NCBI GenBank assembly: GCA_020354025.1
Contig: CP070638.1
Coordinates: 1,220,361-1,284,105 of the forward strand
Direction of reading: 5' to 3'
From: Fidelibacterota bacterium
GTDB lineage: Bacteria > Fidelibacterota > Marinisomatia > SCGC-AAA003-L08 > TS1B11
DNA length: 63,745 nt
Below are positions 7,482 to 16,395 of this stretch, piece after piece. Every line of letters starts with the position of its first letter. The first letter of the stretch is position 1. The notes beneath the pieces were generated by a model, which saw only the letters and a list, made by a program, of their open reading frames with translations, ran no database searches and had not been told where the DNA came from. The translations under genes were made by a program, and so were the position numbers.

Positions 7482-8534
7482 CTAGTAAAAATAGAATCCC
7501 AGTCCGAGTTTAAAATCAAAGATCTGGAGACTGAAACTATCGTGTTCCTCCGCCTGACCCAATCCACTCTCATAGCCGAAATAGTGCCGTGCTGGGCGGA
7601 ACTCGGCAAACAGGAACTTCTTGCTTGAAAAGGGGATCCTGAAGCCGAAGAGGGCATGAAATCCCCATCCCATGTCCTTAGAATCCAGCGCCAGTTTGCC
7701 CTTCTGAAGAGCCAGGTTGGCAGGTCCGGGATATTGAGACTGGACGCTGTTTAGCAGGAGCTGAGCTCCCAGCCCTACGTAGGGCCTTACACCAACCTTG
7801 GGCAGCCAAATATAGAAGTTGGCTCCCATAGACAGGGAGTGCAGCATCAGGAATCTGTCCGGGATCTCAAGCTGATCCAGTTGGAGGGGCACATAGGCGT
7901 CCAGCTCAGGGATGTAGATAATACCCTCCGCGTCGTAAGAGACAGTCTGCTTTTTTGTGTGATGCGAAACAAGCGAAACCTCAAATTCGCCGCCCCACCG
8001 CCGACCACTGGCGCCAAGCCGGTAACCCAAGGCGGGGAACGTCATAACCGTATTCACTTCAGGAGTGTTTGCAGTCCAAAGGGGTAGTCCATCGTCCCCC
8101 TCGAAGATACTCTCCCACTGGAAATCAAGGATGCTGGCCGTACTTGCCCCAGCAAATAAAACCCGATAGAACCTCAGGTCACTTGGTTTTCCACTCTGAG
8201 GCCCTGACTGAAGAATCTCCAGGTATCCCTTGGCAATCATCTCTGTTATTGCCCAGCTCCCAACTATTCCAGCGAGCGAGATCGCCGCCCACGTAGCGGT
8301 CGCCTTATCTGGCCGTGCCTCCTGGACAAGTGCATTGCCACCAAGTACGACTCCCCACATGAAGCTGTAGGGTGCTAAATACGACTCGACAATAATGGTG
8401 CTCAGGAGCAAAGATCGGAAAGCGACTTCCGAACTGTCAGATTCCGTGGTACGCAGATCCACGTCGTTTGCCTGAGAGATGGCTGGAAAAACACTGATGA
8501 AAAGAAAGACGATCAACAGTTTCTTAGTTGACAT
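7482..8534 (-). CDS. Outer-membrane beta-barrel-like protein, paralogue of its upstream neighbour
   Basis: 350 residues, ATG with AGGAGG 8 bases upstream. Signal peptide: MSTKKLLIVFLFISVFPAISQA. Two hydrophobic segments follow (about 40-70 and 80-105). The C-terminal 200 residues are alternating aromatic and polar strands ending in FDFKLGLGFYFY, a terminal aromatic typical of outer-membrane barrels. From FPALGYRLGA onward it aligns closely with the C-terminal half of the adjacent protein (shared GGEFEVSLVSH/GGDLEISAVSH, GANFYI/GGNFYI, YVGLGAQLL/YVGFGASLL, ARHYFGY/ARHFFDY). It lies 17 bp downstream of that gene, so the pair is a cotranscribed tandem duplication. Function unknown. Confidence 0.7.
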   Translation of the reverse strand: MSTKKLLIVFLFISVFPAISQANDVDLRTTESDSSEVAFRSLLLSTIIVESYLAPYSFMWGVVLGGNALVQEARPDKATATWAAISLAGIVGSWAITEMIAKGYLEILQSGPQSGKPSDLRFYRVLFAGASTASILDFQWESIFEGDDGLPLWTANTPEVNTVMTFPALGYRLGASGRRWGGEFEVSLVSHHTKKQTVSYDAEGIIYIPELDAYVPLQLDQLEIPDRFLMLHSLSMGANFYIWLPKVGVRPYVGLGAQLLLNSVQSQYPGPANLALQKGKLALDSKDMGWGFHALFGFRIPFSSKKFLFAEFRPARHYFGYESGLGQAEEHDSFSLQIFDFKLGLGFYFY

Positions 8535-8551
8535 GATGAGGACCTCCTTGG

Positions 8552-9880
8552 CTATCGAAACGTTCGTCCTATCCCCAACAGGAACTGGAAAGTCTGAAGG
8601 GTGAACCTGTCCTTCTCTTTTTGAAAGACATCACTGCTGACATAGTCGAAGAAATGCCGAGCCACTCGGAATTCCACGTAAGCAAAGGTCGTTTTTGAAA
8701 CCGGGACTTTTATACCAAATGGGATCTGAAATGCCCACCCCAGGCTTGTGCTATTAAGTTCCTCCCCCTCAGGGGCAAGGCCTTGGACGATCAGGGCATA
8801 GCTGCCGGGGCCAGGCTGTTCGGATTTAACTCTATTCATCAACAGCGACGCGCCAAATCCGACGTAGGGCTGGGCCAACTCGGAGGGCGTGTGGATGTAG
8901 AAATTGCCACCAAAGCCCAGGGAGAACATCCGTTGAAAGTTATCGGGAATATCAAGCGTGTCGAGAACCACTGGATACCAGATCTTTTCAACAGGCATCC
9001 ATATGTATCCCTGAATATCATAAAATACCTTTTGTGCTACAGTGTTATGGCTCACGGCCGAGATTTCCAGGTCTCCTCCGAACCACCGCCTCCAGGCGCC
9101 AATCCTCAGTCCCAAGCCGGGGAATGAGGCTGCGGATTTTACTTCCGCCGCGTTACCCGACCATATTGGCTGCCCGGGAATCGGCCCGGACTTGAATGCA
9201 CTTTCCGCATGGAAGTCCACTACGTTGCCCGCGTTCACGCCCGCATACGCCATCCAGTACCTCACCGACTTGGATGTGCCTGTGGTCCAAGCAGCTATGG
9301 ACTCTTCGAGTGGAGGTAGACCTCGGAGGGCACGGACAACCTGAATAACTGCTCGGTTGGCATCCCGGGCGCTAAAACCCCTCTCGATGGCTGATACCTC
9401 CACCTGGCCTGTTTCCACGTTGACTATACGCACTGATAGAAAGCGGACATCTTGGATCTTGCCCAAAGTCCCTAGAAATACTTTCTTAACGTTTAAGAGT
9501 TTTCCGAGTTGGACGGCGAGTTCCTCCTGGGTGACTCCTAACTGCTGGAAGGTTTGTTCTTCAATAACCTCATCGAGCCGCTGCTTTTCTACCAATTTGT
9601 AAGCTCCGCTCTTCAGCAGCTCGTCCCGGAGCAATTCCGTCATCATTGCAGCTTCCCCTGGTGACACATTCTGGGGAAGGAGATCCAAGACAGCTATGAC
9701 TACTATGCTATCACCTTGGGAAATCCCAGCAAGGAGGAATTGTGGGGTATGAGCAAGGACGAAGATCCAGACCAAGAAAACTATCCCTACTGACCTTCTG
9801 AATACTACTGACCGTTCTTGCTTATGGATTTCTGTCCAATCCTTATCTAATATCCTTCGACTGGCTTTTTCAGATTCCAT
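8552..9880 (-). CDS. CsgG-like domain fused to an outer-membrane-type C-terminal domain
   Basis: 442 residues, ATG preceded by AGGAGG. Residues 29-52 form one hydrophobic export or anchor segment. Residues about 57-190 have the CsgG/LpoB-type fold signature: IAVLDLLPQN, a helix MMTELLRDELLKSGAYKLVE followed by the K-Q-R-L-D-E-V-I-E-E-Q motif, GKLLNVKKVFLGTLGKI and VRIVNVETGQV. CsgG-like domains assemble pores or sense envelope lipoproteins. The rest (about 230-442) is a beta-rich, barrel-like domain ending LLGIGRTFR and is paralogous to the next gene. No lipobox is seen. Fusion of these two parts is uncommon and suggests an envelope export or surface assembly role, which is inference. Confidence 0.65.
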   Translation of the reverse strand: MESEKASRRILDKDWTEIHKQERSVVFRRSVGIVFLVWIFVLAHTPQFLLAGISQGDSIVVIAVLDLLPQNVSPGEAAMMTELLRDELLKSGAYKLVEKQRLDEVIEEQTFQQLGVTQEELAVQLGKLLNVKKVFLGTLGKIQDVRFLSVRIVNVETGQVEVSAIERGFSARDANRAVIQVVRALRGLPPLEESIAAWTTGTSKSVRYWMAYAGVNAGNVVDFHAESAFKSGPIPGQPIWSGNAAEVKSAASFPGLGLRIGAWRRWFGGDLEISAVSHNTVAQKVFYDIQGYIWMPVEKIWYPVVLDTLDIPDNFQRMFSLGFGGNFYIHTPSELAQPYVGFGASLLMNRVKSEQPGPGSYALIVQGLAPEGEELNSTSLGWAFQIPFGIKVPVSKTTFAYVEFRVARHFFDYVSSDVFQKEKDRFTLQTFQFLLGIGRTFR

Positions 9881-10090
9881 AATTCTTAAACCTCCTGAAT
9901 TTGAATCTTCCTTTACTGGCCACGCTGATTGTACAGATTCTGAATAACATGATTGTCATGGAAATATCAAAAGATTGTCTAAGTTTAGTCATCTTCATCA
10001 TTTCCTGCACAGGAATAAATAAATCCAAGCTCCCCCAGACAATTGTCAGGTCGAGATGTTTCCAGATGCCAAGCTTGATTGATAAGACGA

Positions 10091-10128
10091 GACGATGACC
10101 AGTGCCTCAGACGATGACCAGTGCCTCA
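10091..10128 (+). repeat. 19-bp tandem duplication
   Basis: The unit GACGATGACCAGTGCCTCA occurs twice in direct succession with no mismatch. It is non-coding as far as can be seen. Confidence 0.8.
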
Positions 10129-10238
10129 GTGGGACGTAGGTCTGTCAATTAACGTGGGAGTCTTTGAGGAAGGGCGTCAAGGGCAATGGACGTAGCATAT
10201 TGTAAAGTAAAAAGCTTATAAGGGAATATCTCCGGCAG

Positions 10239-10346
10239 ATACGCTTCATTGTACAATTGGGGATTTTTATCAAGGAAACGTAATGTACAAAGATTCCGTT
10301 GCTGAATCCTGCCTCAAACTGTGCTGCCAATTGAGCTAGCTGCGCT
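10239..10346 (-). repeat. tRNA-Lys(CTT)-like element, copy 2
   Basis: Leftward strand: TAGCTCAATTGGCAG, then 20 inserted bases ending GGCAGGATTC, then AGCAACGGAATCTTTG; the anticodon position again reads CTT. Same length and ungapped alignment with 5444-5551. The inserted palindrome is degenerate here (the CCCGCC arm is lost), and there is no T-arm or acceptor partner. Confidence 0.5.
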
Positions 10347-10551
10347 AAGACGCTCCCTTTTGCCACCGCTCCACCTGGCTCAGGTGCCCGTCTCGCATTC
10401 TCTTATTTATATTATTATGTTCAGCGCCATCTCATATACGGCAGTGATAGGATCTCCAATGACTTCTGATAGACTAGGAGAAACCCCATCGCGAATTCTT
10501 TGACCTTATCCCCGAGAGCTGTATCAGCCCAACGTCAGGTTCAGGACAGGC

Positions 10552-11751
10552 TTACTTCAGCAGCGCCAGCACCTTCTCCTGGGAAGGAGCCGTGGTTACT
10601 TCTATACTGGATTCGCTTATGTAGGCGTCGATCTCGCTGCGGATGCCGAACTCACCGGGCAGGTAGATACCGGGCTCGATGCTGAAGCCCGCACCGGGGA
10701 TCAGCCGCCGGTTATCCCGCACCTCCAGGGCGTCGATATTCACCCCTGCCCCATGGACCTCGGTGTCGATGCTGTGACCGGTGCGGTGGGTGAAATAGGC
10801 ACCGTAGCCGGCCTGCTCGATCACCCGGCGGCAGGTCTGGTCCACCTCCATGCCCGTCACTGGCTCACCCGAGGCCAGGCGTTTGGCGATAAAGGAGACA
10901 GCCGTTTCCCGGGCTTGCTTTACCAGATCGAAGATCCGCGCGATCTTCTCCGGCACACTATCCCCCACATAGCCGGTCCAGGTGATATCCACGTAGGTAG
11001 CCTCCGGATTATCGGCCTTCTTGGCCCACATGTCGATAAGTACCAGGTTGCCCTCCTTGATTGGTGCGTGATTGCTCTTGGTGGGGGTGTAGTGCGGCAG
11101 GGCGGCGTGGGAGTCTACCGCTACGATGGGATCATCATCGGTGATGAGACCGGCATTGTTGAATTCGGCGGCGATCTGCTGCTGGATAGTGTACTCGCTG
11201 ATGTTGCGCCCATCCCGGACAGCCCCGGCGATAGTCTCGAAGGCCCGCTCACGGATTTGGTGCATGAGCGGCACGGTGGCCTTATGGCTGGTGTATCCTT
11301 CAAGTGTCCAGCGGGAATGGAAATACTGGATTATGTCACCGGATGAGACCACCTCCACGCCTGAGAGGCGGACTAGCTCCAGTGTTCCGGCATCTACTTT
11401 GCTGACGTATGGGAGAGCACAACCGGGTGAGTATTCCATGGCCACACGCTTTCGACCGGTGAGGAGTCCGGCCAAGGCCTCTTCCAGCTCCCGCCAACCG
11501 CTGTAGACGAGGATCTCGCCGGTCAAGCCCAGGAAGTAACTCTCTTCGATACGGTGGACCAGGGCTTTAGGCATTCCCTCTGCCGGCAGGAGGTAAAACC
11601 AGCGGCGGGTGAAAACCCCCTCATCCAGGGGCAGGAAATGGTGGGCGAAGGGATTAAGCTCGTGGAAATCGTAAAGCAGCCAGGCATCCAGGTCGTGCCG
11701 TACAAGGAACTCCTGGAACAACGGTAGCGTTTCAGAGGTGATCTTTATCAT
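10552..11751 (-). CDS. M24-family aminopeptidase (Xaa-Pro aminopeptidase-like)
   Basis: 399 residues. N-terminal creatinase-like domain (1-160), then the pita-bread metallopeptidase domain. All five metal ligands can be placed: Asp in VLIDMWA, Asp in YVDITWTG, His in THRTGHSI, Glu in FSIEPGIY and Glu in IRSEIDAY. Members remove N-terminal residues before proline using two divalent metals; some are general aminopeptidases, so exact specificity is uncertain. No signal peptide, hence cytoplasmic. It is transcribed leftward, divergently from ssrA (138 bp between the starts). Confidence 0.85.
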   Translation of the reverse strand: MIKITSETLPLFQEFLVRHDLDAWLLYDFHELNPFAHHFLPLDEGVFTRRWFYLLPAEGMPKALVHRIEESYFLGLTGEILVYSGWRELEEALAGLLTGRKRVAMEYSPGCALPYVSKVDAGTLELVRLSGVEVVSSGDIIQYFHSRWTLEGYTSHKATVPLMHQIRERAFETIAGAVRDGRNISEYTIQQQIAAEFNNAGLITDDDPIVAVDSHAALPHYTPTKSNHAPIKEGNLVLIDMWAKKADNPEATYVDITWTGYVGDSVPEKIARIFDLVKQARETAVSFIAKRLASGEPVTGMEVDQTCRRVIEQAGYGAYFTHRTGHSIDTEVHGAGVNIDALEVRDNRRLIPGAGFSIEPGIYLPGEFGIRSEIDAYISESSIEVTTAPSQEKVLALLK

Positions 11752-11888
11752 GGGTGAGTCCTTATTATTTTTTTTGGGGAGCCGATAAATATAATAACGG
11801 TAAATCTTGGGATTAGCCCACAGCCAAATTATATTACCACCAGGCGAAAGTCACTCTTATTGGTGATGTTGCCACTGCTTTTTGATAT

Positions 11889-12242
11889 GGGGGCGAAACG
11901 GTTTCGACGGATTGGAGGGTGCAGGTAGTTGCGTGCCGAGGACGTCCGGTTACCTCGTTAACCATCCGGGCAAAACCACAAGTGCCGATAACTACGGCAT
12001 GGCTTACGCCTAAAAGGCGTTAGCCCGTCGTCCTGAGAGGTGTCTGTCCTCCCAGGAACCGGCGTCATTTTACAGACTGGTCCCGGTCCCTGCCTGATGG
12101 ATCGGGATGAGAACTATCAGGCTGGCCATTGCGGCGGTTGTCCGTTGACAAGGCAGTGGTGAGAACTACCAACGGTCTACGCGCGTAGATGCCGCCTGGG
12201 TCCCCTTTTCGGACGGGGGTTCGACTCCCCCCGCCTCCACCA
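11889..12242 (+). ncRNA. ssrA: Transfer-messenger RNA (tmRNA)
   Basis: The 5' end GGGGGCGAAACGGTTTCGAC and 3' end GGTTCGACTCCCCCCGCCTC CACCA form the tRNA-like part: GGGGGCG pairs with CGCCTCC and CCA is encoded. A tag frame ends at TAA 12011-12013 and reads (G)KTTSADNYGMAYA if the resume codon is GGC at 11969, with a small hydrophobic tail ending MAYA as expected for a proteolysis signal. The hairpin GGCTTACGCC/GGCGTTAGCC spans the tag stop, as in other tmRNAs. It rescues stalled ribosomes with SmpB. The exact resume codon is inferred. Confidence 0.95.
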
Positions 12243-12249
12243 TTTGTCT

Positions 12250-12272
12250 GCCCCCGGGATGGGGGCTTTTGT
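12250..12272 (+). terminator. Rho-independent terminator of ssrA
   Basis: GCCCCC and GGGGGC form a 6-bp stem with a 5-base loop, followed directly by TTTTGT, starting 8 bases after the encoded CCA. Confidence 0.8.
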
Positions 12273-12352
12273 ATTGTAGAGACTCACCCTTCTGGGTGTA
12301 GCCCAATGGGGGAGCCTTCTGGAAGTAATCTTGGTCCTGGGCTACCCCGCCT

Positions 12353-12375
12353 CCCGGGTCGGGATTGAACCCGGG
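12353..12375 (-). repeat. Palindrome containing a tRNA T-arm-like core
   Basis: CCCGGGT and ACCCGGG form a 7-bp stem around GGGATTGAACCC; on the leftward strand the core reads GGGTTCAATCCC, the T-arm consensus. It lies 26 bp past the stop of the leftward 1021-residue gene and could act as a terminator, but there is no T-run. No complete tRNA surrounds it. Confidence 0.4.
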
Positions 12376-12400
12376 GAGCGAGTATTAGCCGATACCCGGC

Positions 12401-15400
12401 CTATTTCAAATAGACCGCCTTGATGCTCTTGGTGTACTCGGGGGCTACCATACGGATAATGTAGAGGCCCGTCGGTACATCGCGGCCACTGGCTGAGCGG
12501 CCATTCCAAATTACCCGGTGCCGTCCTGGGCTCATGTCAGAGTCAACAAGTCGGATGACCTCACGGCCCAGGAGATCATATACCATAACCACTACGTGAC
12601 CCCGCCTGGGGACATCAAAGCTGAGCATTGTGGACGGATTGAAGGGATTCGGATAGTTCTGTTCCAGTTTGAAGGCCTGGGGGACACCGTCCTTTTCATC
12701 ATCAACGGCAGCTGCAGATCCAAGGTTGAAATCGATATCGGCTGTCTCACCAGGGTCAGTGACCTCTACAGCAGTTGCTCCTGGCGGAATTGTCGGCGAA
12801 AAGAGTTGGTACTCGCCATACAGATTACCTGAAGGTACACCGCTATACCATTGGGGCATAATGTCGGTCCATTCGGCAATAAGCAGTACGTAATAGCCAC
12901 CGGTTCTCAGTCCGGCAACCTGGTATGTTCCAGGCGACGTGGGCGCCCCCGTCATTGGATTCCACCCTACATAGGCTGCCTGGACGAAGTGTCCTGTGGT
13001 ATCATAGACAATGATCAGCAGATCCTCATCGTCGTAGGTGGTTGCCGGTAAACCACTCTCATCGTAGACCGTCCCTGAGATGATCCCCCCGGCCGTCTCC
13101 AGGGTCATTAAGGACACATCAAGGATATCACCTGAGGTGACCGTAATGGTCTGTGATAGAGGATCATCAAACGAGTGCCCGCCACCAGAGTACATTAAGG
13201 CCAGGTCTGTGAACAGACTGATGAAGGCTAGTTTGTAGGTTCCCGCCGGAATACCGGTCAGGCGATATCCGCCCGCGAAGGTGATGCCCCAGTCATCCAG
13301 TACGTACTCTCCAGTCGGTACATCGTATAGGAGGAATAACGGTTCCTCATAATAGTAAGACTCGTAGCCTTCCGGTACTGATACGAATCCCTGGACGGTA
13401 CTGCCGATTTTGCGTACGAAGTTGATGTCTGTAGTCGTGTCCGAAGCAATTACGCCAACGGGTGTAGCCTGGGCAATAGTCACAGCGCCATCGAACCATT
13501 CGTCTATGTATTCGTCGGGTCCCTCAGAATCATAGTATATGCGGACCAGGTATTCGCCGGGCGGTAATCCCGTTATGATATAGTCGCCCCAAAATGAAAT
13601 CTCTGCATCTCCCTGGTACCAGTACGTGGAATCATTGTAGGCTTCGACCCAGCCAGCATTTCCGGCGGGAGTAATACCGTCTTCCTGAAATACCATGCCT
13701 GCGATAGCGCCGGTGGCTTCAAAGAGAATTCCTTCAAAGAATACCAAGGTGTAGGTGTAGTATAGCTCGCCCCCAGCATGGCTCCAATCGTATACCATAA
13801 GGTAATAGTCCCCGGTGTACGGCAGGATATATCCTTCGATTCGGGAATCGAGTCCATCCCAGTCATCATTTTCAGCTAGAACTGTACCTGAGGAATCGAG
13901 CAGCTCAAGATAGGAATCGAGATCACTCCAGTAGTCATAACTTGTAGTGATGTCCGCTGTGACGGTATCGCCGGCCTGGCCGGTAAAGATGAAGTAGTCC
14001 ACGTCACCGGCGGGATTGATGGTGGCGATAACGGTATCGCCATAATCGATCTGGGAAGCGGTAATAGGGCTGTCATTAGGTTCGTAGACGTCAGGGGTTA
14101 ATGGGGTCATTGGGATGGAACCTTCGATAAGCCGTAGGACATACCAGTAATCATCTCCGCCATCCGGATTACCGAAGTCTTTTACCTGCAGGTAATAGTC
14201 ACCGGTATAGGGCAATATATATTGATCAATTCTTGAGTCGAGACCATCGAAATCGTCATTGTCGGTCAGCAGGTAAGTACCTGTTGAATCATACAGGTAA
14301 AGGTAGGAATCCAACCATGAACCGGTTACGTCTGCATCTATATCGGCCGTGATGGTATCGCCTTCCTGGCCGGTGAAAATGAACCAGTCTTCATCGCCAG
14401 CTGGGTTGATGACGGCCTCGATGCTGTCACCATAACTGATGGGAGTGGCCGTTTCGTAATTGTTGTTCTGCTCGTATCCATCGTCGATAGCTGTAAAGAG
14501 GTCCAGAATGAAATCTATGCTGTACGTGGTATCAGCTGTGGCAGATACGGTAAAGATTGTGGCAGCGGCCAGGTTATCAGCCCCACCATAGTACTCCGGA
14601 GTATATCCTCCCACATAAACGTGCAGTTTCTTATCGCCTGGGGAAATGCCACTTATTGTATAACCGCCATCGGTGGAGGTATAACTATAATATGACTGAT
14701 AGTCCCATTCATAATGAGAAGACATATCGTACAGGTGAAAGTATGCCTCGGTATATGCAATGGGTGTAGTGCCATTAGTTTCGAAGAGGCGGCCGGAAAT
14801 AACTTTACCCCTGTCGAGGGTAAAATCAATGCCGGATGTAGTTTGGCCGTCGGACACCGTTACCAGGGTGGCTAGCCGCCAATCGGTCACATTATCATAG
14901 AATTCGTCTATGTATCCGCTGGCTTCGGCCAGGACGTAGTAATCGCCCGGCGGGAGATCCATGATTTGGTAGGAACCGTCCCCTTGAATAGTTTCATCTG
15001 CGACATAGAATCCGTACTCATCGAAGGCTTCTACGTCATAGTAATCAAGTTTTGTTACTCCATCGGAATCGAATACAAAACCGCTGATGCCGCCTGTCCC
15101 CGTCGCCGTGGCAACACCGGTGGTAGTTTTAAAATCTGCCTGGGAGTCCAGATCTGCGGCTTTTATTTTCATCAGCATTTCCCGGTGTCGGGCAATCCTT
15201 TCACCAGGAGTTACTGCTTTAGCCTTGGAGCCAGCGGATTTAGTTGCTCTCTTGGTGGCTAATGTTTTGGGATAGGTACGCAGTACCCTGTCTTTTTGCT
15301 TCGACTCAAAGACCTGCTGAGCAGGCTTATGGGTCAAGCGAGTAATTTTTTCCCTGGCTTGTTCCCGCCAATCGACGTTGTTGCCCGCTAGAATAAAACT

Positions 15401-15466
15401 GATCGCAATAATAAATACGCTAAGTATAGAAACAGATTTTAATATCCTAATCATTGTTTTCTCCAC
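12401..15466 (-). CDS. Large secreted multidomain protein with C-terminal sorting module
   Basis: 1021 residues. Signal peptide in the first 28 residues (ILSVFIIAISFILAG). Then: carboxypeptidase-regulatory-like beta-sandwiches at about 126-215 (GGISGFVFDSDGVTKLDYYD) and 218-320; two PPC (pre-peptidase C-terminal) domains at about 340-445 and 465-580, each with YEQN/YEPN and DWFIFTGQEGD/DYFIFTGQAGD; three further regulatory-like sandwiches to about 900; and a sorting domain at 935-1021 with LEQNYPNPFNPST, VYDLLGREV, PTGLYIIRM and the basic end YTKSIKAVYLK. It lacks any catalytic domain, so it is probably an exported adhesin or scaffold. The C-terminal module matches those used by type IX-like secretion in this group; that route is inferred. 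Confidence 0.85.
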   Translation of the reverse strand: MEKTMIRILKSVSILSVFIIAISFILAGNNVDWREQAREKITRLTHKPAQQVFESKQKDRVLRTYPKTLATKRATKSAGSKAKAVTPGERIARHREMLMKIKAADLDSQADFKTTTGVATATGTGGISGFVFDSDGVTKLDYYDVEAFDEYGFYVADETIQGDGSYQIMDLPPGDYYVLAEASGYIDEFYDNVTDWRLATLVTVSDGQTTSGIDFTLDRGKVISGRLFETNGTTPIAYTEAYFHLYDMSSHYEWDYQSYYSYTSTDGGYTISGISPGDKKLHVYVGGYTPEYYGGADNLAAATIFTVSATADTTYSIDFILDLFTAIDDGYEQNNNYETATPISYGDSIEAVINPAGDEDWFIFTGQEGDTITADIDADVTGSWLDSYLYLYDSTGTYLLTDNDDFDGLDSRIDQYILPYTGDYYLQVKDFGNPDGGDDYWYVLRLIEGSIPMTPLTPDVYEPNDSPITASQIDYGDTVIATINPAGDVDYFIFTGQAGDTVTADITTSYDYWSDLDSYLELLDSSGTVLAENDDWDGLDSRIEGYILPYTGDYYLMVYDWSHAGGELYYTYTLVFFEGILFEATGAIAGMVFQEDGITPAGNAGWVEAYNDSTYWYQGDAEISFWGDYIITGLPPGEYLVRIYYDSEGPDEYIDEWFDGAVTIAQATPVGVIASDTTTDINFVRKIGSTVQGFVSVPEGYESYYYEEPLFLLYDVPTGEYVLDDWGITFAGGYRLTGIPAGTYKLAFISLFTDLALMYSGGGHSFDDPLSQTITVTSGDILDVSLMTLETAGGIISGTVYDESGLPATTYDDEDLLIIVYDTTGHFVQAAYVGWNPMTGAPTSPGTYQVAGLRTGGYYVLLIAEWTDIMPQWYSGVPSGNLYGEYQLFSPTIPPGATAVEVTDPGETADIDFNLGSAAAVDDEKDGVPQAFKLEQNYPNPFNPSTMLSFDVPRRGHVVVMVYDLLGREVIRLVDSDMSPGRHRVIWNGRSASGRDVPTGLYIIRMVAPEYTKSIKAVYLK

Positions 15467-15688
15467 AGTTAGTGATATTGATAAACTGATCTCTCACCAT
15501 AGAAAAAGATTGGTACTCTTTCATTGTGAGTCTTTGAATTCTGTCACAGGTCGTGTTAAATATACTTCTAGATAAGCGAATATCAAATGGTTTGGCCGTT
15601 CAACGTATAATAAAAAAATGAAGGGAACTTCTCATCGAGCTGAATCCAGGATTGAGTAGCTTATGACGATAGCGGGTGTTGGAGCTGT

Positions 15689-16372
15689 TCAAGCAGGCCG
15701 TCGGGCGATGACTATCAGGTTTTTCCCGAAAAAACGATCAAGGCCTATGTTATCCAGGAAGCGACTGAGGGGAAAGATAACGGAATCAAATACTTTGAGG
15801 GCAAGCATATTAATATCCCCTGATCGATTCCCGATCCATTTGTAGATCAAAGTCACGAAAAAACCCAGGCTATCGGCATAAGCTGCTTCCTCACTCCTGA
15901 ATCCCGCCATTTTAATTTTTTTCAAGATGCTCTGTAGATTATATCGTCGTAGGTGCCCTACTTTTCTATCCATACTTGAATACAGCAGATTGAAAGCAGG
16001 GACAAAGATGAAAAGCCGGCCACCGGGAATCAGCTTCAGGAATATTTCCTTTAAAATAGAATCATCATCCGGTACATGCTCCAATACATTTAATGAGTAT
16101 ACATACTCACATGATTGATCGGGAATCTGGTCAAGACTATGATAAGCCTCCAATCCGGCAGCTTGCAGTTTCTCTAATAAATGCTTGTCCGGTTCCACAC
16201 AGGTTATCCGGAGCCCTTTCGCGTGCAACGGTATGGCAAAAGTACCACTGCCCGCGCCAAAATCGAGTCCTCCCCTGGCTCCATTGCTTGCCCTTATTAT
16301 TTTGTCCAGAAGGAATGCTCTATATCTTTTGGCTTCGGTCAGTACTTCTAAATTATACTTGTCCATTGACAT
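15689..16372 (-). CDS. Class I SAM-dependent methyltransferase
   Basis: 227 residues. Motif I is LDFGAGSGTFAIPL, with the acidic end of strand 2 in ITCVEPDKHLL, then YSLNVLEHVPDDDSILKEI (motif between strands 4 and 5) and LIPGGRLFIFVPA. This is the Methyltransf_11/23 plan; the acceptor is not evident. It is the last gene of a leftward trio, 23 bp after the GT2 gene, so it likely methylates a glycan or lipid intermediate made by that cassette. Confidence 0.8.
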   Translation of the reverse strand: MSMDKYNLEVLTEAKRYRAFLLDKIIRASNGARGGLDFGAGSGTFAIPLHAKGLRITCVEPDKHLLEKLQAAGLEAYHSLDQIPDQSCEYVYSLNVLEHVPDDDSILKEIFLKLIPGGRLFIFVPAFNLLYSSMDRKVGHLRRYNLQSILKKIKMAGFRSEEAAYADSLGFFVTLIYKWIGNRSGDINMLALKVFDSVIFPLSRFLDNIGLDRFFGKNLIVIARRPA

Positions 16373-16395
16373 CTTGGAAAACGGTACGCAGAGGT

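Larger units (their letters stand above)
9881..10551. other. Gene-free 0.67-kb stretch with a tandem repeat and a tRNA-Lys-like element
   Basis: No coding gene is supported. It holds a 19-bp tandem duplication at 10091-10128 and the second tRNA-Lys-like element at 10239-10346. Promoters of the leftward CsgG-like gene should lie at its left end but none is clear. Confidence 0.5.

Noticed and set aside
12305-12400. Full tRNA gene on the leftward strand
   Set aside because: Only T-arm-like bases are found; no anticodon arm or acceptor stem can be folded.
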